A stretch of DNA of 39,895 bases from Lentisphaeraceae bacterium (GTDB lineage Bacteria; Verrucomicrobiota; Lentisphaeria; Lentisphaerales; Lentisphaeraceae): assembly GCA_021232515.1 (NCBI GenBank), contig JAJPOQ010000064.1, positions 1 to 39,895 on the forward strand, in the 5' to 3' direction. This document shows positions 1 to 8,353 of the stretch, piece by piece (the first letter of the stretch is position 1; every line of letters starts with the position of its first letter). The notes under the pieces were generated by a model. It was not told the DNA's origin. It did not search any database and worked only from the letters and a program-made list of their open reading frames with translations. Position numbers and translations under genes: made by a program.

Positions 1-1
1 C

Positions 2-643
2 AATGTTATTGAATATTGCCGTCAAAATAATGTTCCTCTAGTGTTTTCATCTACTCGTGAAGTTTATGGCGATATAAAGCGCTATGAAACGAACGAAGAT
101 ATGGCGAGCTTTTCTACAACAGAAAGTCCTTATTCAGCCAGCAAGATTTCTAGTGAAGCGTTTATTTACTCATATTCCCGTTGTTATGATATGAAGTACA
201 TCGTTTTTAGATTTAGTAATGTTTATGGCCGTTATGATAATGATATTGATAGGATGGAGCGAGTCATTCCTTTGTTTTATGAAAAGATCAAAAATGGTGA
301 GCCCATAACAGTTTACGGTCGCGATAAGATTCTTGATTTTACATACATCGACGATTGTGTAGATGGTATTTCTCGTGGTGTTGAGCGAATCTTGAGAAAT
401 GAAGTTTATAACCAAACTTTTAACCTTGCTTACGGTCAAGGTAATCCTCTTTATACGGTGTCGGATGTATTCCAAGAAGAGCTGGATGTTAAAGCAGATG
501 TCACTTTTGAAGATGCAAGAGTTGGTGAAGTCACTCACTATGTTGCAGACATAAGCAATGCAAAAACTTTACTTGGCTACAATCCTCAGACTGATTTGAA
601 TACAGGCTTGCGTAAAGCCGCTGAATGGTACTCTAAAAATTAA
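2..643 (+). CDS. NAD-dependent epimerase/dehydratase (extended SDR), 5'-truncated by window edge
   Basis: The reading frame is open from base 2, so the gene begins before the window and about 213 residues are visible. The sequence continues an extended short-chain dehydrogenase/reductase: FSSTREVYGD matches the 'SSxxVYG' segment before the active site, and SPYSASKISSEAF holds the catalytic YxxxK (Tyr, Lys). VYGR and DFTYIDDCVDGI are typical of the C-terminal sugar-nucleotide binding half of UDP-glucose 4-epimerase and dTDP-glucose dehydratase relatives. The N-terminal GxxGxxG NAD site lies outside the window. By family it would act on a nucleotide sugar in the cytoplasm for surface polysaccharide synthesis. 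The exact substrate cannot be read from the sequence. A hairpin terminator follows about 140 bases downstream. Confidence 0.85.
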   Translation, partial: NVIEYCRQNNVPLVFSSTREVYGDIKRYETNEDMASFSTTESPYSASKISSEAFIYSYSRCYDMKYIVFRFSNVYGRYDNDIDRMERVIPLFYEKIKNGEPITVYGRDKILDFTYIDDCVDGISRGVERILRNEVYNQTFNLAYGQGNPLYTVSDVFQEELDVKADVTFEDARVGEVTHYVADISNAKTLLGYNPQTDLNTGLRKAAEWYSKN

Positions 644-782
644 CAAAGTTATCATAAGTGATTTTTATATAGCAATTAACAATTTTTGATATTTTTTTAA
701 AAATGTTGTGTAAATCTCAAAAATTGCCGTTATTGTCATATAGACTAGGGATTTATTTTTCTTAGTTTCTGTCTTGTAGGTA

Positions 783-812
783 AAAAGGAGAAGCGCCGGG
801 CTTCTCCTTTTT
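783..812 (+). terminator. Rho-independent terminator downstream of the epimerase gene
   Basis: A 12-base perfect stem (AAAAGGAGAAGC at 783-794 with GCTTCTCCTTTT at 800-811) encloses a 5-base loop. The 3' arm ends in five T residues (808-812). It would end transcription of the epimerase gene. The rest of 644-892 shows no convincing gene. Confidence 0.85.
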
Positions 813-892
813 CATTTCCCCCAATTCTAAGCTCAAAATTAACCTATTTTTTATATTTACCTGTTTCATCTATTCTCTCGAAACTGTAGATT

Positions 893-2482
893 ATGAGGTT
901 GTCATTTTATTTGAGATTTCCTGTGAAGAAAAAAGCTAACATTATTTCAGCTGTTATAGATATCGGTTCAAGTGCGATTCGCATGCTCATTGCAGAAGAG
1001 TCAGAAGATCCAACGATGAAGTGGCGTCCAATTGATAGTTTCGAAAAGAAAGTTGAGTTGGGTAGAGATGTATTTCACGATCAAGAAATCTCTCGAGAAG
1101 GAATGCTAGAGAGCCTTAAGATCCTAACGGACTTTAGGGACATTTTAAAAACATGGAAAATTTCACCTGAAGCGACTCAAGTTATTGGAACTAGTGCTTT
1201 GCGAGAAGCTCACAATAAAGATGTTTTTATCGATAGAGTCTTTCTACGTACAGGTTTTAAAGTTCGCGTAATTGAAGGCGCAGAAGCAAATCAACTTACA
1301 TATACAGCTGTACAAGCAGCCATGAAAGAGTCATGGCCTCGTTTTAATCAAGCAAATTCAGTGATAGTTGAAGTAAGCGGTGGAAGTAGTGAAATTATGC
1401 TTCTTCATCGAGGCTCTGTCGTAGTTTCTCACACATTTCGCATGGGAACAGTCCGTATCGAACAACAGTTAAAAAGTTTACCTGGATCTGTAGATGTTGT
1501 TTGTGGGATAATTCATGACAACGTAGAAGCAACGTTGGATATGTATGAGCATGAGTACCCTTTTAAAAATGCTCATTTTATGGTTGCTCTTGGAGGAGAG
1601 TTGCGGTCACTAGCTTCGAAGATTGGTGAACGCCGTAAAAGTTTATGGGAAATTACTGCTAAGCAATTTCGTGATTTCCGCCAGGAGGTCAGATCTTCAA
1701 CACCTCAAGAAATAGCCGCAAAGTTTTTATTTTCGATAACTGATGCAGAGTCTTTAAATGCCTTGTTGACAGTTTATTCAGGCATTTTTGAAAGAACAAC
1801 GGCAAAGACAATTTTGATTCCAGACGTAAGTATTCGAGACGGGGTTTTACTTTCACTGGGAGGTCGAGGTAAGGTTGCTCGACGAAAGTTTAGAAATCAA
1901 GTTATCGCTTCAGCCAAAAGCCTTGGTAAGAAGTATTATTATGATGCGTCTCACTCTAGTCATGTTGCGAAAATGTCGAAGTTATTTTTTGATAAATTGA
2001 AAAAGTCTCATGCGCTCGAAGAGCGTCATAGAGTCCTTTTAGAAGTAGCTGCAATCTTGCATGATGTCGGTACTTTTATCAATGAGAGTGCACATCATAA
2101 GCATAGTTACTACATCGTGAGAAATTCAGAGTTATTTGGCCTAAACCAAGATGATATAGATGTAGTTTCACATGTTGTCCGTTACCATCGAAAAGCATTG
2201 CCAGTTTCCTCTCATACAGAGTTTCATAGCCTTGATTGGCAGACAAGAATGATCATCATGAAACTAGCGGCAATTTTAAGAATCGCAGATGCGATAGACT
2301 CTTCTCATACACAGCGAGTTAAAGTAGAGAAGGCAAGTTTATCTGGTGAACTTTTCGCTATACAGTGCGAAGGCAAAGTTGATTTAAGTTTAGAAAAAGT
2401 CTCTCTTGAAAACAAAGGGGATTTATTTGAAGAAGTTTATGGATTGAATATATCTATATCCAGTGGGAGTAATAGATTTTGA
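893..2482 (+). CDS. ppx: Exopolyphosphatase / guanosine pentaphosphate phosphatase family protein (Ppx/GppA)
   Basis: This 529-residue cytoplasmic enzyme is predicted to cleave terminal phosphate from polyphosphate, and in some relatives from pppGpp. The N-terminal half has the actin-like ATPase fold of Ppx/GppA: the phosphate-1 motif DIGSSAIRML sits at residues 23-32. A phosphate-2 segment, VEVSGGSSEI, lies near residues 158-167, where the usual DIGGGSTE is replaced by EVSGGSSE. From about residue 330 comes an HD-type helical domain with ILHDVG (His390, Asp391) and HHKHSYYIVRN, as in long-form Ppx proteins. The ATG at 893 has no strong Shine-Dalgarno, and no other start fits the domain better. 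The stop overlaps the ppk1 start (TTGA), so the two are translationally coupled. The length fits long-form Ppx. Discrimination between Ppx and GppA is not possible by eye. Confidence 0.88.
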   Translation: MRLSFYLRFPVKKKANIISAVIDIGSSAIRMLIAEESEDPTMKWRPIDSFEKKVELGRDVFHDQEISREGMLESLKILTDFRDILKTWKISPEATQVIGTSALREAHNKDVFIDRVFLRTGFKVRVIEGAEANQLTYTAVQAAMKESWPRFNQANSVIVEVSGGSSEIMLLHRGSVVVSHTFRMGTVRIEQQLKSLPGSVDVVCGIIHDNVEATLDMYEHEYPFKNAHFMVALGGELRSLASKIGERRKSLWEITAKQFRDFRQEVRSSTPQEIAAKFLFSITDAESLNALLTVYSGIFERTTAKTILIPDVSIRDGVLLSLGGRGKVARRKFRNQVIASAKSLGKKYYYDASHSSHVAKMSKLFFDKLKKSHALEERHRVLLEVAAILHDVGTFINESAHHKHSYYIVRNSELFGLNQDDIDVVSHVVRYHRKALPVSSHTEFHSLDWQTRMIIMKLAAILRIADAIDSSHTQRVKVEKASLSGELFAIQCEGKVDLSLEKVSLENKGDLFEEVYGLNISISSGSNRF

Positions 2483-4569
2483 AAAAAGATGAATCGAGTA
2501 AGTTTTTCAATCGAGAATTGAGTTGGATTGAATTCAATAAAAGAGTTTTAGATGAGGCTTTTAGAGATGGTTACCCTCTTCTAGAGCGCTTTAAGTTTTT
2601 ATGTATTACGAGTTCTAATTTTGATGAATTTTTTATGGTTAGAGTAGCGAGTGTAAAGCGTGCTATTTTAAAAGATATAGAATACTCTTGCCCTTCAAAG
2701 ATTTCAGCTGAGAACCTGTTGGAGAAGATTGCTAAAAGAACTCATGAATTGGTTCAAGAGCAATATGATTTTCTAGGCAATAAACTTTTACCGAGTTTGG
2801 CAAAAGAAGGTATAAAGTTCTGTACGACAAAGAATCTTGAAGATACGGACATCTCTTACATAAAGTCGCTTTTTCAAAGTGAAGTATTTTCTGTTATGAC
2901 TCCGATGAAAGCGGAGACAAGTAAATCAGCTTTAAGTTTTGTAAACCTCCAGCTTTATGTCGCTTTTTGGTTAAGAGATGGAGAGGGCGAAACGCATCTT
3001 GCTGTAGCTCCAATTCCTTCATCGTTAAATAGATTTTATGAACTTCCTTCCGATGAAGGTGTAAAGCGCTTGATACTTCTTGAAGATATCATCAAGATGT
3101 GTGGCAATCAGCTTTTCCCAGGTTATGAAATCCTCGAAGATTGTGCGTTTCGCGTAACAAAAGACATGGACTTGTCAGTTGATGAAGATGACGATAAAGA
3201 TTTCTTGAGAGCGATGCGTGAAGTTTTGATTCATCGTGAAAAAAGTTTTCCTATTCGTTTAGAAATTAATAAAGACAGTAAATCTATAAGAGAAAAACTT
3301 GTAGAGCTTTTAGAAATATCGCAGCAAGCTGTTTATGACATCGATGGAATACTGGACCTTAAGTCTTTATTTTCTTTAAGCTTTTTCCCAGGTTACCCAA
3401 ATCTTAAGTTGAGTCAGTGGTCTCCATGTCAGCCTAGAGACTTGATGGATGAGCCAGATATATTTAAAGCTGTCAAAGAGAAAGATATTCTTCTTCATCA
3501 CCCTTATGAAAAATTTGACCCAGTTATAGAAATGGTTCAAAAAGCAGCTTCTGATCCTTCAGTTATAGCTATAAAAATGACACTTTATAGAACAAGTGGT
3601 GACTCTCCGATAGTAAATGCATTATTGAAAGCAGCATTAAATAAGAAAGAAGTTACAGTTTTAGTTGAGCTTAAAGCTCGTTTTGATGAAGGTCAAAATA
3701 TTGTATGGGCTCAAAAACTTGAGGAAGTCGGTGCCAACGTTATTTATGGTGTAGCTGAGCTAAAAGTTCACTGTAAATTCTTCATGGTTATTCGTCGAGA
3801 AGAAGACAAGGTAAGACGTTATCTTCACTTAGGTACAGGAAACTACAATGAAAAGACCGCCGAAATCTATGGTGACTTGGCTCTTTTGACCAGTCGAGAT
3901 GACATGACATACGAAGCATGTCTATTCTTCAATGCTATAACAGGCTACTCGACAGTACCAAACCTCTCTTTATTAACTATGGCACCAACTTTACTCAAGG
4001 CTCGACTTTTGAGTATGATCGAGCGTGAAATAGATATAGTGAAGAATGGCGGTACCGCGGAAATAATAGCCAAATCTAACTCTATTTCAGATCCAGAAAT
4101 AATTAAAGCCTTCTACAAAGCGTCTAATGCTGGCGTGAAAATTAAGCTCAATATACGTGGCGTCTGTATGTTAGTTCCCGGTGTAAAAGGGCTAAGCGAA
4201 AACATCGAAGTCATAAGTATAGTTGGTCGTTTTCTTGAACATAGTCGAATCTACTACTTTAGAAATAATGGCAAAGAAGAAATGTTTTTGGCAAGTGCAG
4301 ACTTAATGACACGTAATTTAGAAAAACGTGTAGAACTCATGTTTAAAGTGATTGATAGAGACCATTGTGAGCGTATAAAAAAGATACTGCAGATTTACTT
4401 TGCAGATACTTTACATGCTCATAAACTTCTAAAGAATGGTCTTTATGAGCGTAAAAAGTTCAAGGTAAATATTGCTTCTCAAGAAGAACTTTATAAAGAA
4501 GCAAAGGCTTATGCAAAAAACTTCACAAGCCACAAAGGTGAGTTAAGAGTCCGAAAGAAGAAATCTTAG
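2479..4569 (+). CDS. ppk1: Polyphosphate kinase 1
   Basis: This 696-residue enzyme reversibly transfers the gamma phosphate of ATP to polyphosphate, at the membrane or in the cytoplasm. It is close to the usual PPK1 length. The N-terminal signature [16 protein letters not shown] is intact. The phospho-acceptor histidine lies in KVHCKFF (His431). A second conserved histidine begins [17 protein letters not shown] (His450). [11 protein letters not shown] and [14 protein letters not shown] from the C-terminal phospholipase-D-like domains are present. The start is TTG at 2479, with GGGAG at 2465-2469 as ribosome site, overlapping the ppx stop. Pairing a polymer-making and a polymer-degrading enzyme in one operon is a common arrangement. 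The 3' end overlaps the convergent pilin gene by four bases. Confidence 0.95.
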   Translation: MKKDESSKFFNRELSWIEFNKRVLDEAFRDGYPLLERFKFLCITSSNFDEFFMVRVASVKRAILKDIEYSCPSKISAENLLEKIAKRTHELVQEQYDFLGNKLLPSLAKEGIKFCTTKNLEDTDISYIKSLFQSEVFSVMTPMKAETSKSALSFVNLQLYVAFWLRDGEGETHLAVAPIPSSLNRFYELPSDEGVKRLILLEDIIKMCGNQLFPGYEILEDCAFRVTKDMDLSVDEDDDKDFLRAMREVLIHREKSFPIRLEINKDSKSIREKLVELLEISQQAVYDIDGILDLKSLFSLSFFPGYPNLKLSQWSPCQPRDLMDEPDIFKAVKEKDILLHHPYEKFDPVIEMVQKAASDPSVIAIKMTLYRTSGDSPIVNALLKAALNKKEVTVLVELKARFDEGQNIVWAQKLEEVGANVIYGVAELKVHCKFFMVIRREEDKVRRYLHLGTGNYNEKTAEIYGDLALLTSRDDMTYEACLFFNAITGYSTVPNLSLLTMAPTLLKARLLSMIEREIDIVKNGGTAEIIAKSNSISDPEIIKAFYKASNAGVKIKLNIRGVCMLVPGVKGLSENIEVISIVGRFLEHSRIYYFRNNGKEEMFLASADLMTRNLEKRVELMFKVIDRDHCERIKKILQIYFADTLHAHKLLKNGLYERKKFKVNIASQEELYKEAKAYAKNFTSHKGELRVRKKKS

Positions 4570-4967
4570 CGAACAGCTCCGTCTTGATAGACAGTATAAG
4601 ATGTGTTTGAAGTGTGTGGGGTTGTTGGATCCTGAGCTAAGCCAGAAACAGCAAAGCCAGTATATGTATCACCGTCTTGGGACATCGCATGTTTTTCATA
4701 CAGAAGGGTAGTCTTGACAGGACAGGTTAAGTGATTAGTGTCAAAACCTATAGGAGAGTCGGGAGATAACCAATCATTCGGCAAAGTCGCATCTACTCCA
4801 TCGGCAAAGTAAGCACTTGTGAGAGTACCGATATTTTTTAAATTAGATTTACATTTAGCTTCTTTAGCTTTTGAGCGAGCCTTCCCTAAGGCAGGTAGAA
4901 TCATTGCAGCAAGAATACCGATGATGGCTACAACAACTAATAATTCAATTAATGTAAATTTTTTCAT
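4566..4967 (-). CDS. Prepilin-type N-terminal cleavage/methylation domain protein (type II pseudopilin-like)
   Basis: This 133-residue protein opens with [19 protein letters not shown], the class III prepilin signal: a short basic leader, Phe at the expected +1 site, Glu at +5 and a long hydrophobic helix. After it comes [24 protein letters not shown], typical of the pseudopilin spine. Residue -1 is Lys rather than the consensus Gly, unlike its neighbour. The C-terminal half has two Cys and ends in [12 protein letters not shown]. Such proteins are usually exported through a type II secretion or type IV pilus-like machine; the specific role is unknown. It is a paralogue of the next gene (same N-terminus, same VYQDG end). 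AGGAAAA lies just upstream of the ATG. A terminator hairpin ends only about 17 bases before its start, so it depends on readthrough, processing or an unseen promoter. Confidence 0.88.
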   Translation of the reverse strand: MKKFTLIELLVVVAIIGILAAMILPALGKARSKAKEAKCKSNLKNIGTLTSAYFADGVDATLPNDWLSPDSPIGFDTNHLTCPVKTTLLYEKHAMSQDGDTYTGFAVSGLAQDPTTPHTSNTSYTVYQDGAVR

Positions 4968-4983
4968 TAGATTTTCCTAAAAT

Positions 4984-5011
4984 AAAAAAGGGAAGCATTG
5001 TTATGCTTCCC
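4984..5011 (-). terminator. Terminator hairpin between the two prepilin genes
   Basis: Read on the minus strand, a 9-base perfect stem (arms 5003-5011 and 4990-4998, GGGAAGCAT/ATGCTTCCC) with a 4-base loop is followed by six T (complement of 4984-4989). It ends the 5034-5534 gene but lies directly in the leader of the downstream prepilin gene. Confidence 0.85.
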
Positions 5012-5033
5012 CAAAGAATCAGCAAATTAGCTT

Positions 5034-5534
5034 TTATTGAACATGTCCATCTTGATAGACATTTTGAATAGTAAGGCCAGTTGGGTGCGCGCCTGAGCCG
5101 CCTGGATCAGCAGTGTTATCTCTAGCTAACTCAGAATTGCTGTCGCCAGTATAAGACTCACCTGCATCATAAGACCAGCCAAATCGGTAATTATCGTCAC
5201 TTGGGTTAATAACAGGGCACGTAATGATAGAGGTATCAACGTCAAATACAACTACAGGATTTGTGTTAGTGTCAGGATTAAATTGTAATATTGTACCACT
5301 ATCAGCAACATAATTATATGTAACCCCTGGAGGTAGAGCGCTTGTAGTACCATCAGAATAATACATGGCAACAGTTGTACCTACCTGTTTAAGGCGTGAT
5401 TTACACTTCGCCAGTTTAGCTTTCTGACGTGCTTTACCTAGAGCAGGTAGGATCATTGCTGCGAGAATACCGATGATGGCAACAACAACTAGTAGTTCGA
5501 TTAGGGTAAAACCCTTGTTTGAGTTCTTTTTCAT
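5034..5534 (-). CDS. Prepilin-type N-terminal cleavage/methylation domain protein
   Basis: This 166-residue pseudopilin-like protein has the leader MKKNSNKG followed by [19 protein letters not shown]: Gly at -1, Phe at +1, Glu at +5, a textbook prepilin peptidase site. [24 protein letters not shown] continues the helix. The globular part is rich in Thr, Asn and Asp, holds a conserved-looking Cys pair with the neighbour, and ends VYQDGHVQ. Proteins of this type are very numerous in Lentisphaera-like genomes and their individual functions are mostly unknown. AAGGAAG precedes the ATG and a sigma-70-like promoter sits at 5585-5613. It is the upstream partner of a tandem paralogue pair. Confidence 0.9.
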   Translation of the reverse strand: MKKNSNKGFTLIELLVVVAIIGILAAMILPALGKARQKAKLAKCKSRLKQVGTTVAMYYSDGTTSALPPGVTYNYVADSGTILQFNPDTNTNPVVVFDVDTSIITCPVINPSDDNYRFGWSYDAGESYTGDSNSELARDNTADPGGSGAHPTGLTIQNVYQDGHVQ

Positions 5535-5584
5535 TTTTCTCTTCCTTAGTATTTATCTTAGTTCTAGCTTGTAGGCTGTATTAA

Positions 5585-5613
5585 ATCTTAAGAAAAACGA
5601 AAAAGGCGTGCAA
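5585..5613 (-). promoter_or_regulatory. Candidate sigma-70 promoter of the prepilin gene
   Basis: On the minus strand, TTGCAC (complement of 5608-5613) and TAAGAT (complement of 5585-5590) are separated by 17 bases. This would start transcription near 5577, about 40 bases upstream of the prepilin ATG. The call is by consensus match only. Confidence 0.45.
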
Positions 5614-5620
5614 TAGCGAT

Positions 5621-6187
5621 TTATATTTTTTTTAGGTTTTCTTTTAAAATAGTTATCGGAAGGCCCATAATGTTTTCGTACTCACCAGTGAAGTGATCGA
5701 TGATTAATTCTTTATGTTCGTCTATGTTATAGGCGCCGGCTTTATCTAACGGGTCTACTTTTGAAAAGTAAGTATCAATTGTTTTACTTGTTAAGTCATT
5801 GAAGAAGACTTCGCTTGTCTCACTGAAATCAATATTTTGACTTTGTAAAGATATAGAGACTGCAGAAATGACTTGGTGAGAACGACCGGAGAGTTGTTTT
5901 AGCATTTGTTTTGCTTCATTTAAGTCTTTAGGTTTCTCAAGTATTTTTTCGTCCAAAGAGACAACTGTATCTGCCGCAATCACTAGATGGTCAGGGTAAT
6001 CTTTTGCGACAGTATTTGCTTTAATTCTGGCATTTCTAGAAACAGTTTCAGATGCTGTAGCTAAAGTTTTTTCCTCAGTGTCAGGAACCACAGTTTTAAA
6101 ACTAAAGCCAGCTTGTTCTAGTATTTTTTTTCTGCGAGGTGATTGAGATGCTAAAATTATTAGTGGGAGATTAGAAAAATTGGACAT
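5621..6187 (-). CDS. maf: Maf-family nucleotide pyrophosphatase (YhdE type)
   Basis: A Maf/HAM1-like house-cleaning enzyme of about 188 residues that hydrolyses non-standard or excess nucleoside triphosphates (dTTP/UTP class for this subtype). Visible motifs are LASQSPRRKKIL near the N-terminus, VIAADTVV with the metal-binding Asp, EKPKDLNEAKQMLKQLSGR followed by SHQV, and DKAGAYNIDEH. A MGLPI motif is present near the C-terminus. I prefer the ATG at 6187 (MSNFSNLP), which puts the first motif about ten residues in. An upstream ATG at 6223 would add 12 residues and has no ribosome site either. It runs divergently from pdhA. Confidence 0.9.
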   Translation of the reverse strand: MSNFSNLPLIILASQSPRRKKILEQAGFSFKTVVPDTEEKTLATASETVSRNARIKANTVAKDYPDHLVIAADTVVSLDEKILEKPKDLNEAKQMLKQLSGRSHQVISAVSISLQSQNIDFSETSEVFFNDLTSKTIDTYFSKVDPLDKAGAYNIDEHKELIIDHFTGEYENIMGLPITILKENLKKI

Positions 6188-6308
6188 GAGTTCAGCTTCA
6201 TATATTTGTGACAGTATTAGCATAATTTACAGGTTAAATTTTCCATTGCAAATGAATGAAACACGTGTATATATTAACACCGTTTAACAGGATTCTGAAA
6301 TCCGAGTA

Positions 6309-6337
6309 TTGAATATTACGATAATCGTAATTTTAGT
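6309..6337 (+). promoter_or_regulatory. Candidate pdh promoter with a palindrome filling the spacer
   Basis: TTGAAT (6309-6314) and TTTAGT (6332-6337) lie exactly 17 bases apart, and the spacer is the palindrome ATTACGATAATCGTAAT (6315-6331, 7-base arms around TAA). The position is what one expects for a repressor or activator site controlling the pyruvate dehydrogenase operon 50 bases downstream. The palindrome is a direct observation; the promoter and operator roles are inferred. Confidence 0.45.
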
Positions 6338-6386
6338 GGGTATTGTTTTACGGATATCCCTGAATTGAAAATAAGACAGGTTTTTT

Positions 6387-7349
6387 ATGAAGTCTATAGG
6401 AAAAGAAGAAGCTTTAAAAATGCTCAGACAAATGTTGGTTTGTCGTCGTTTTGAAGAAGCGTGCTTGAAAGGCTATCAGCAAAAGCATATCACAGGTTTC
6501 TGTCACACATATATTGGTCAAGAAGCTGTTGCTGTTGGTACGTTAAATCATTTAACTGAAGAAGATTCTTTCGTTACATCATATCGTTGCCACGCACAGG
6601 GTTTGGTAAGAGGTATGTCTGCCAGAGAAATCATGGCAGAGATGTACGGTAAAGTAACTGGTTGTGTTCGCGGTAAAGGCGGCTCGATGCATGTTTTCTC
6701 TAAAGAATTGAATCACCTTGGTGGTCACGGAATAGTCGGTGGTCAGATCCCAGTTGGTACTGGTGCTGCATTTGCAGGTAAATACGAAGGCAAAAAAGTT
6801 GTAAATATCACTTACTTTGGTGATGGTGCTTCCGCACAAGGTACTTTTCACGAGTCTGTTAATTTGGCTGCTCTATGGGATATTCCCTGCATATACATAT
6901 GTGAAAATAATCAATATGGCATGGGTACAGCTACTAAAAGAGCTGTAGCGAATACTGACATTCAAGATCAAGCTGCGGGTTACGGAATCAAAGGTTACGA
7001 GATCAATGGTCTCGATGCTGTTGAAGTTTACACGAAGATGAAAGACATCATCGCTGAAGTTCGTGAAACTAGCCGTCCAGTGATCATCAATATGGTTACT
7101 TACCGTTATAAAGGTCACTCTGTTTCAGATGCTGGTCTTTACCGCACTAAAGACGAAGTCAAGAGTTTCATGGATCAAGATTGTATCAATCGTTTTTCTG
7201 CTCAGATGCAGGAACTTGGTTGGATTGATGAAGACGCTTACAAAGCTCTTGATAAAGAAGTTAAGGCTGAGATAAAAGATGCGGTTAAGTTCGCTGAAGA
7301 TTCTCCATGGCCTCCACTCGACGAAGTCGCAACCCACGTTTTAGCATAA
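6387..7349 (+). CDS. pdhA: Pyruvate dehydrogenase E1 component, alpha subunit
   Basis: This 320-residue thiamine-diphosphate enzyme subunit carries out the decarboxylation step of the pyruvate dehydrogenase complex with the beta subunit encoded next. HTYIGQEAVAVG and RCHAQGLVRGM are typical of E1 alpha. The ThDP/Mg motif runs from GDGASAQGTFHESVN (about residue 144) to the Asn of ENNQYGMG. YRYKGHSVSDAGLYRT is the conserved phosphorylation-loop region. The length is normal for bacterial E1 alpha. The substrate could in principle be a branched 2-oxo acid, but the operon composition and sequence favour pyruvate. It is the first gene of pdhA-pdhB-pdhC-lpd with 10-12 base gaps. Confidence 0.93.
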   Translation: MKSIGKEEALKMLRQMLVCRRFEEACLKGYQQKHITGFCHTYIGQEAVAVGTLNHLTEEDSFVTSYRCHAQGLVRGMSAREIMAEMYGKVTGCVRGKGGSMHVFSKELNHLGGHGIVGGQIPVGTGAAFAGKYEGKKVVNITYFGDGASAQGTFHESVNLAALWDIPCIYICENNQYGMGTATKRAVANTDIQDQAAGYGIKGYEINGLDAVEVYTKMKDIIAEVRETSRPVIINMVTYRYKGHSVSDAGLYRTKDEVKSFMDQDCINRFSAQMQELGWIDEDAYKALDKEVKAEIKDAVKFAEDSPWPPLDEVATHVLA

Positions 7350-7360
7350 GGATCGCCTAA

Positions 7361-8341
7361 ATGCCAGTTATTGAATATAGAACTGCACTCAACCAGGCCC
7401 TTGAAGAAGAGATGCTCAGAGATGGTAAAGTATTTATCATGGGCGAAGAAGTGGCTGAATACAATGGTGCTTATAAAGTTACAAAAGGTCTTCTAGATAA
7501 GTTTGGACCTGAAAGAGTTAAAGATACGCCGATTACAGAAAGTGGTTTCACGGGATTAGGTGTTGGTGCTGCAATGATGGGTCTTAGACCAGTTGTAGAA
7601 TATATGAGTTGGAACTTTTCTTTGGTTGCAATTGACCAGATTATTTCTAACGCAGCGAAGATGTACTACATGACTGGGGGACAATTTAATGTTCCGATGG
7701 TTATGCGTGGCGCTAATGGTGCTGCAGCTCAGGTTTCTTCTCAGCATTCACACAACCTTGAGAGTTTTTACGCTCACATTCCTGGTTTGATCGTCATGGC
7801 TCCGGCCACTCCATACGATGCGAAAGGTATGCTTAAAGCTGCTATTCGCGACAACAATCCGGTCATCTTCTTAGAGAATGAATTTCTCTATGGTATGACA
7901 GGTGAAGTTCCAGAAGAAGAGTACATCATCCCAATCGGTAAAGGTGATATTAAGCGTGAAGGTACAGATGTAACACTTGTTGCACACCTTAGACAAGTAA
8001 TACTTGCTCAAGAAGCAGCCGACATTCTTGCCAAAGAAGGTATCAGCGTTGAAATCGTTGACCCACGTACAATCAAACCTCTTGATATAGATCTTATCGC
8101 TGAGTCTGTCAGAAAAACTAAGCGTTTAGTTGTGACAGAAGAAGGTCACTCTTTCTGTGGTTTTGGTTCAGAAGTTGCCACACAGATTCACGATCTTTGT
8201 TTTGATGATTTGGATCACCCAGTAGTTCGCGTAAGCCAGAATGAAAATCCTCTGCCATATGCAAAGAATCTAGAAGCAGAATCACTACCTAGCGTTGAGA
8301 AAATTGTCGCTGGTGTAAGAAAAGTAATGTACCGAAAGTAA
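7361..8341 (+). CDS. pdhB: Pyruvate dehydrogenase E1 component, beta subunit
   Basis: A 326-residue E1 beta subunit that completes the heterotetrameric decarboxylase. VFIMGEEVAEYNGAYKVTKG, DTPITESGFTGLGVGAAM, EYMSWNFSLVAIDQI and NPVIFLENEFLYG are family hallmarks. The C-terminal transketolase-like domain has EIVDPRTIKPLD and VTEEGH. AAGGA lies 9 bases before the ATG. It starts 11 bases after pdhA, so co-transcription and stoichiometric expression are expected. Confidence 0.95.
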   Translation: MPVIEYRTALNQALEEEMLRDGKVFIMGEEVAEYNGAYKVTKGLLDKFGPERVKDTPITESGFTGLGVGAAMMGLRPVVEYMSWNFSLVAIDQIISNAAKMYYMTGGQFNVPMVMRGANGAAAQVSSQHSHNLESFYAHIPGLIVMAPATPYDAKGMLKAAIRDNNPVIFLENEFLYGMTGEVPEEEYIIPIGKGDIKREGTDVTLVAHLRQVILAQEAADILAKEGISVEIVDPRTIKPLDIDLIAESVRKTKRLVVTEEGHSFCGFGSEVATQIHDLCFDDLDHPVVRVSQNENPLPYAKNLEAESLPSVEKIVAGVRKVMYRK

Positions 8342-8353
8342 GAGGCGGAAAAG

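Noticed and set aside
724-752. Possible promoter TTGCCG ... TATAGACT upstream of ppx
   Set aside because: Spacing of the two elements is wrong (about 11 bases) and a terminator lies between it and ppx.
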